Part shown: positions 22,937 to 26,708 of the stretch, piece after piece
How the letters are laid out: the number at the start of each line of letters is the position of its first letter
How positions within the stretch are numbered: the first letter of the stretch is position 1
Assembly: GCA_035304485.1 (NCBI GenBank)
Contig: DATGPZ010000017.1
Span: 1 to 26,708 of the forward strand
Direction of reading: 5' to 3'
Length of the DNA: 26,708 nucleotides
From: ZC4RG17 sp035304485
Lineage (GTDB): Bacteria; Actinomycetota; Acidimicrobiia; Spongiisociales; ZC4RG35
Position numbers and translations under genes: made by a program
Notes under the pieces: model-generated
The model's database searches: none
Seen by the model: only the letters and a program-made list of their open reading frames with translations
What the model was told of the DNA's origin: nothing

Positions 22937-23032
22937 ATCTTCATGCCTGGGCGATAGCTAACCAAGGATCTCTTGTCATTCGGAGCGCGTGCCGTCGCCG
23001 GAGCGGGTACTCGAAACCGACGGAGCGAGGAC

Positions 23033-24103
23033 TCAGCCCAGACCGGCTCGAATCAGGAACGCGGCCATCTGCGCGCGCGTGATGGGCTGGTTGGGGCAGT
23101 AGCGCTTGGCATCGGGATCGCACCCGACGGTGATACCGGCTCGGGCCAGAGCCTGGATGTAATTGCGATGGACCGATCCGGCGACATCGGTGAACATCTC
23201 TTCGCCTTTCGGCTCCAAGGAAAGCGCCCGACCCAGGAAAGTCGCCATCTCGGCTCGGCTGACGGTCCGGTCCGGACAGAAGCGATCATTCGCGGGCGGA
23301 TTGCATCCCTCGGTGATCCCGGCCGCGGCCAGGGCACGGATATCTGCTTCGAACTCGGAGCGGTCGTCGTCGACGAAGGGGTCCCCACCGGCCGGTCGCA
23401 GCCCGAGCGCTCGAACCAGGAAAGCCGCCATCTGACCGCGGCTGACCGCCTCGTCGGGGCAGAATCGGTCGTTCAGCGGTGGGTTGCATCCGAGAGTTAT
23501 CCCGGCTGTCGCCAGCCGCTCGATCTCGGCCTCGAACACGGACCCGTCGTCGTCGAGGAACCGGCCCTTCCATCCGCCTCGCAGACCCTCCGCGTAGTCG
23601 CTCGGCCACCGCACGGCCGACGGCTGGTAATCGGCGTGGGAGAAGACGGCCGTGGCCACCCACACCATCTCGCCATCCCAATAGGCTCCGACCGACACGA
23701 ACTCGTAGCTCGGTCGGGCCAGCACCTCCCTGTGAGGCGGAGAGTCCCAGAGGTCTTGGACGAGCCTGGCACACCATGCAGCCACGCCTCGGGCGTCGGC
23801 CGACTCGAGCCGCTCGGCGTGGACGGCTTCGCCGTATCCGTCCCAACCTGCGGGAAGCAAACCCGTGCGGTCCTGCATCGAGCCGTGACCCAGGTCGCCG
23901 CGGGCGGCCATCTCCGCGGCGTGTTCCCTGAGAGAGACGGTCACCCGGCCCGACCACCGCAGGCCGTCGTTGCGACGCTGGTTGATCTGGTCCACGACAC
24001 AGGCTTCGGGGCCGGTCGGAGACTGCTCCTCGGCCGCTCCCGCCACCGCATTCCCCAAGAGGAGGAACGCGAACAGAGCGGTGACGAGGAGGATGCGCTT
24101 CAT
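23033..24103 (-). CDS. secreted CAP-domain protein with three S-layer homology repeats
   Basis: A 356-residue exported protein. Residues 1-24 form a Sec signal peptide (KR, then ILLVTALFAFLLLGNAVAGA, cleavage near AGA-AEE). A CAP/SCP-like domain spans about 33-160, with Cys35, His61 in LREHAAEMAARGDLGHGS, Cys111 and WVATAVFSHADY. The rest is three SLH repeats with the conserved block GITxGCNPPxNDRFCPDxxVSRxxMAxFLxRAL at about 199-234, 261-294 and 322-353; the third reads GCDPDAKRYCPNQPITRAQMAAFL. The paired Cys in each repeat could form disulfides. SLH repeats would hold the protein on the cell wall. Its ATG (24103) overlaps the methyltransferase stop as ATGA, so it is the last gene of a three-gene coupled operon. 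Confidence 0.93.
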   Translation of the reverse strand: MKRILLVTALFAFLLLGNAVAGAAEEQSPTGPEACVVDQINQRRNDGLRWSGRVTVSLREHAAEMAARGDLGHGSMQDRTGLLPAGWDGYGEAVHAERLESADARGVAAWCARLVQDLWDSPPHREVLARPSYEFVSVGAYWDGEMVWVATAVFSHADYQPSAVRWPSDYAEGLRGGWKGRFLDDDGSVFEAEIERLATAGITLGCNPPLNDRFCPDEAVSRGQMAAFLVRALGLRPAGGDPFVDDDRSEFEADIRALAAAGITEGCNPPANDRFCPDRTVSRAEMATFLGRALSLEPKGEEMFTDVAGSVHRNYIQALARAGITVGCDPDAKRYCPNQPITRAQMAAFLIRAGLG

Positions 24104-24684
24104 GCGACGGATTCGAACCTATGAACGAATTGCGGGCTCTTGAGGAGGTTGAACTCTCGGTGGGTCTCGTTCCAACCCATCGACTCGACCATCCGCCGGA
24201 CCTTGGCCGGCCACAGTCGATGGCAGTGGACCTCTCGCGCCTTGAAGGGCGTTCCGTGGAGGATGATCGACGTGGGAATGGCGTAGAGGCCCATGATGGG
24301 CTCGGCCGGGTAGATGAGAAGTGCTTGCCCGCCCGGTTTGAGCACACGGTCCATCTCGGAGAAGGCGGCCTCCAGAGCAGGAATGTGTTCGATGGCGTGG
24401 ACGGAAACGATGTAGTCGAAGGTGTTGGCGGGGAAGTCCAGCGCCTCGGCCCGCATCGTCTTCACGCGGTCGGTACCCGCCACCTCCGCCGCTTGCGGGT
24501 TGGCGTCGATTCCCGTGACATCCAGGCCTTGCTCGGCCAATCGCCGGGTGAGGTGTCCCGATCCACAGCCCACTTCCAGCACGCTACTCCCGTCTTCTAG
24601 CGGCAGCAATCGGTTCACCTTCTCGAGATGGGAGGGATCCCAACGGTTGACGAGGGCGTACTTGCGGCTGTCGTATTCGGTCAT
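24100..24684 (-). CDS. class I SAM-dependent methyltransferase
   Basis: A 194-residue methyltransferase of the Methyltransf_11/UbiE-like type. The SAM-binding motif I is VLEVGCGSGHLTRRLAEQG (35-53), with the acidic ribose ligand in VTGIDANPQAAE (56-67), LDFPANTFDYIVSVHAIEHI (about 82-101) as motif II/post-I, and VLKPGGQALLIYP (114-126). Acceptor is unknown. After the core, a distinct YAIPTSIILHGTPFKAREVHCHRLWPAKVRRMVESMG region may form the substrate cap. It is coupled at both ends: its ATG overlaps the stop of the two-domain phosphatase gene and its stop overlaps the CAP-SLH start, both as ATGA. That tie suggests a role linked to envelope or glycan chemistry, which is inference. Confidence 0.92.
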   Translation of the reverse strand: MTEYDSRKYALVNRWDPSHLEKVNRLLPLEDGSSVLEVGCGSGHLTRRLAEQGLDVTGIDANPQAAEVAGTDRVKTMRAEALDFPANTFDYIVSVHAIEHIPALEAAFSEMDRVLKPGGQALLIYPAEPIMGLYAIPTSIILHGTPFKAREVHCHRLWPAKVRRMVESMGWNETHREFNLLKSPQFVHRFESVA

Positions 24685-25937
24685 GACGGGATGGATCTTC
24701 CTTCGAGATGCGGCGCCACGGCGTAGTCACACAGCACGGGTCCGTCGTCCGTGAGCGCCACGTGGGTCACCGAGGTGTTGTCGGGAACGGCGAGGCGACT
24801 GGCGGTGGAAGTCCCGTCACCTCCCAGAGTCCCGATGTATGCCCGGATCACACCCCCGTGACTGACGACCCCCGTCACTCTCCCTCCGGTGACATCGAGC
24901 GAGTCGATGGCCGCCACGATCCGAGCAGTCGCCTGGGCCCAAGTCTCACCGCTCTCCCCTCGAGCGAGGTCCAGGCCCTCTTCGTAGATCTGGCGATGGA
25001 GGTCTGCCCACTGCTCCTTGACCTCCCACCAGGTGAGGCCCTCCCAACGCCCCAGCCCGATCTCGGCCAAGCCGTCGACCTCCACCGGGTCCGAAGACAG
25101 AGCCAGAGCCGTCGTTCGCGCCCGATCGAGCGGAGACGTGAAGACCTGGTCGAGCGGGCCGTACCATCCCGCCAGCCATCCGGCCTGCGATCGGCCGACG
25201 TCATCGAGACCCCAGCACGACTGGCCCTGCATCCGCCGTTCGACGTTGGCTTTGGTGCGACCGTGCCGGATCAAGGCCAGCACCGGCTCCCCTGCCGCCA
25301 GATACGCACTCGCAGATGACGGCAACTTCCCGAGGTGGGCGGTGTCGTTGAATCGGCCCAGACGCCAATGACCAGGGCCACCCACGATGTGGGTCATCGA
25401 GGCGTTGGCTGCCATGCGATGCGGGCGGCGGGTCACCATCGGGAGCAGCGTCGACAGGATGGCATCGATGACTCCGCCGTGGGTGACGACGACTGCTCGG
25501 CCATCGGAACCGATCCGCTCAGCCAGCTCGTCTATGACCGCCCAGACGCGAGCAGCCACCTCACTGAGTCGCTCACCGGTGCCGCCGAAGGGCTCGTCCG
25601 CCCCTCCGTAGATGGCTCGGAGCAGGGGCTGGTCACGCTCGGCGACGACGTCGAACGACACCCCTTCCCACCGCCCGAGATCGACCTCGATCAGATCGTC
25701 GACGGTCTCCGGTGCATCCGAGAAGGCGGCCGCCGTCTCCACGGCCCGGGTCAGCGGTGAGCTCAGCACCGCGTCGAAGGAGGCCGAGGCGACCCGCGCC
25801 GAGAGAGCGTCCACCTGCTCTTTGCCGGTGACACTCAGGGCAGCGTTGCCACGACCCTGCCAAGCAGCGGACAGATTCGCCTCGGATTCGGCGTGACGGA
25901 CTAGGACGATCTCGGCCATGAGGTGAGGACCAGCCAT
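24681..25937 (-). CDS. tandem two-domain histidine phosphatase
   Basis: A 418-residue protein made of two consecutive histidine-phosphatase (phosphoglycerate mutase-like) domains. Domain 1 has LVRHAESEAN (His15), a DLGRWEG block (87-92) and VVTHGGVI (His153). Domain 2 has LIRHGRTKANVERRMQGQS (His225), GLGRWEGLTWWEV (295-306) and VVSHGGVI (His360). Both halves keep the RH(A/G) phospho-histidine, the Glu-containing RWEG segment and the second catalytic His, so both could be active. The enzymes remove phosphate from sugars or other small molecules. ATG 25937 has GAAGG upstream at a short spacing; ATG 25919 (MAEIVLVRHAE) is a reasonable alternative start. First gene of the coupled operon with the methyltransferase and CAP-SLH protein. 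Confidence 0.92.
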   Translation of the reverse strand: MAGPHLMAEIVLVRHAESEANLSAAWQGRGNAALSVTGKEQVDALSARVASASFDAVLSSPLTRAVETAAAFSDAPETVDDLIEVDLGRWEGVSFDVVAERDQPLLRAIYGGADEPFGGTGERLSEVAARVWAVIDELAERIGSDGRAVVVTHGGVIDAILSTLLPMVTRRPHRMAANASMTHIVGGPGHWRLGRFNDTAHLGKLPSSASAYLAAGEPVLALIRHGRTKANVERRMQGQSCWGLDDVGRSQAGWLAGWYGPLDQVFTSPLDRARTTALALSSDPVEVDGLAEIGLGRWEGLTWWEVKEQWADLHRQIYEEGLDLARGESGETWAQATARIVAAIDSLDVTGGRVTGVVSHGGVIRAYIGTLGGDGTSTASRLAVPDNTSVTHVALTDDGPVLCDYAVAPHLEGRSIPS

Positions 25938-25960
25938 TGTGCCTTCGACTGGCTCTCACC

Positions 25961-26004
25961 AAAAGTCGAAAGACGGCAAGTCGGTCGCGAGTCGCGTCTT
26001 CGAC
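25961..26004 (-). terminator. probable intrinsic terminator after the SnoaL-like gene
   Basis: On the minus strand GTCGAAGACG (26004-25995) pairs with CGTCTTTCGAC (25975-25965) with one bulged base, followed directly by TTTT. The loop is about 19 nt. It lies 38 nt after the stop of the SnoaL-like gene and upstream of the phosphatase start, so it would separate the two transcripts. Confidence 0.55.
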
Positions 26005-26041
26005 CGCCACCGCACGCTCGGTTCGACCGGATCGGACAGTG

Positions 26042-26395
26042 CTACGCCACCGGTGACTGCTGGTGGGCCAGCAGCTCCCATTCGTCTCCTCGACGCCGGT
26101 AGACGCTGGTGATGACGGCGGTGTAGTCGGAACCTGACCCTCGAGGACGGCCTGTCGCTCGATAGGCCATGACGGCTGCGTCGCCAGCCCCAGCAACGCG
26201 GACGTCGGTGATCTCGACCGACTCCCATCCGTCGGCGGCTTCCATGGCGGCGATGGTCTCGGTCTTGTCCATCACCCCCATGGGAAGGGCCACGATTCCC
26301 TCTTCGGCGAAGTGCTCCTCCCAGAAGGCGGGGTTTCCGCCCCCTTCGAGCCAGAAGGCCAATTCCAGTTTCTGGAGTTCGGCGGTGTCGACCAT
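26042..26395 (-). CDS. SnoaL-like (DUF4440-type) small protein
   Basis: A 117-residue single-domain NTF2/SnoaL-like protein. The opening ELQKLELAFWLEGGGNPAFWEEHFAEEGIVALPMGVMDKTETIAAM matches the DUF4440 layout of two helices with FWEEHFAEDG between them, followed by the sheet VEITDVRVAGAGDAAVMAYRATG, YTAVITSVYRRRGDEWELLAHQQSP. Such proteins are small pocket-forming barrels with varied roles, and no specific ligand can be inferred. ATG 26395 has AGGA about 8 nt upstream, inside a possible TGGGG/CCCCA stem. It is flanked by a probable intrinsic terminator downstream and by a strong inverted repeat upstream that separates it from the pyrophosphatase gene, so it is probably a single-gene transcript. 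Confidence 0.88.
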   Translation of the reverse strand: MVDTAELQKLELAFWLEGGGNPAFWEEHFAEEGIVALPMGVMDKTETIAAMEAADGWESVEITDVRVAGAGDAAVMAYRATGRPRGSGSDYTAVITSVYRRRGDEWELLAHQQSPVA

Positions 26396-26500
26396 GGGGA
26401 TATTCCTGCCCCCACTCGACCTCGACTACACCTGCGATTGGCTGAAGCGGTTCGACTCCCGCCAGCCTTGCAGCCGAGACCGGCGCCGGACGGCGAGTAC

Positions 26501-26529
26501 TCAGGGCGTCGACTCAGTCGACGCCCTGA
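26501..26529. terminator. perfect 13-bp inverted repeat downstream of hppA
   Basis: TCAGGGCGTCGAC, a 3-nt spacer TCA, then GTCGACGCCCTGA: both arms are exact complements. It starts 41 nt after the hppA stop on the minus strand. No T tract follows on either strand, so it is either a U-less hairpin terminator, which is common in Actinobacteria, or a protein-binding palindrome. I favour termination because of its place after the gene. Confidence 0.6.
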
Positions 26530-26570
26530 TGTGGAGTTCCGACCGACGGCCCCCCCAGGCCGTGCGCCGC

Positions 26571-26708
26571 TCAGCCGATGAAGGCCGAGGCGAAGATCAG
26601 CGCCACGATCGTCATCACCTTGATCACGATGTTCATGGCCGGGCCGGAGGTGTCCTTGAACGGATCGCCCACGGTGTCGCCGATCACCGCCGCCTTGTGC
26701 GCATCGGA
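26571..26708 (-). CDS. hppA: membrane-bound H+-translocating pyrophosphatase, C-terminal fragment
   Basis: The last 45 codons of a gene whose start lies beyond the window. The reading is SDAHKAAVIGDTVGDPFKDTSGPAMNIVIKVMTIVALIFA in pieces, matching the conserved end of the membrane pyrophosphatase: HKAAVxGDTVGDPFKDTxGPAxN, with acidic and lysine residues that coordinate Mg-pyrophosphate, then the last membrane helix and stop at 26571. The enzyme uses pyrophosphate hydrolysis to pump protons (or sodium) across the cytoplasmic membrane. The residue that separates K+-dependent from K+-independent enzymes lies outside this fragment. Confidence 0.92.
   Translation of the reverse strand, partial: SDAHKAAVIGDTVGDPFKDTSGPAMNIVIKVMTIVALIFASAFIG

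Noticed and set aside
1..26708. CRISPR arrays, insertion sequences, phage or toxin-antitoxin modules
   Set aside because: No spaced direct repeats, transposase, integrase or terminal inverted repeats were seen. The only internal repeats are the SLH repeats and the duplicated phosphatase domains, both protein-level.

Overview
The window is high-GC DNA, densely packed with genes on both strands and with strongly G/C-biased third codon positions. It looks chromosomal and actinobacterial. The best clues are the S-layer-homology repeats built around GCNPP/DRFCPD blocks, which I associate with the class Acidimicrobiia, a deazaflavin (F420)-type oxidoreductase family present both as an intact PPOX-fold gene and as a decayed NADP-reductase-like gene, a SigG/SigX5-type ECF sigma factor with a fused SnoaL domain, and several apparently leaderless promoters. 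The class-level assignment is inference. I see no insertion sequence, phage module, CRISPR array or rRNA.

Layout. 1-2734 (+): a KAS III-like thiolase-fold enzyme (5' end outside the window), an alpha/beta hydrolase, a small unknown protein and a DUF2269-type membrane protein. 2760-3357 (-): a frameshifted, internally deleted pseudogene of an F420-dependent NADP oxidoreductase family member. 3382-4586: a WYL regulator facing a 53-residue arginine-rich microprotein across a perfect 9+9 palindrome. 4669-6547 (+): an unknown 286-residue protein and the ECF sigma factor. 6544-7998 (-): a PLP group II decarboxylase-like enzyme. 8059-8134 (-): a decayed tRNA-Pro(CGG)-like sequence. 8168-10037 (+): a winged-helix (AlkZ-like) protein and an UlaG-like metallo-beta-lactamase-fold hydrolase.

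10039-17412 is almost all minus strand: FabH, threonine aldolase, two unknown proteins, then a coupled trio transcribed as acyl-CoA oxidase-like enzyme, MFS transporter and hotdog thioesterase. 17475-21604: a DUF445 protein (+), a PPOX/F420-type flavin-fold protein (-) and the HrpB helicase (+). 21608-26395 (-): a PIN-PhoH ATPase; a coupled trio transcribed as two-domain histidine phosphatase, methyltransferase and secreted CAP-SLH protein; and a SnoaL-like protein. The window closes on the C-terminus of a membrane pyrophosphatase (-).

Themes. Much of the content is acyl-thioester chemistry (two KAS III-fold proteins, an acyl-CoA oxidase-like enzyme, a thioesterase). Seven genes carry a TANNNT-like -10 element ending 6-7 nt before the start codon with no Shine-Dalgarno sequence that I rely on, the arrangement expected for leaderless transcripts. 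Four convergent gene pairs end within about 3 nt of each other or overlap, with no terminator between them. The parts least explained by standard annotation are the WYL palindrome/structured-leader/microprotein unit, the KAS III-like enzyme with His in place of Asn, the tRNA relic, and the phosphatase-methyltransferase-surface-protein cassette.
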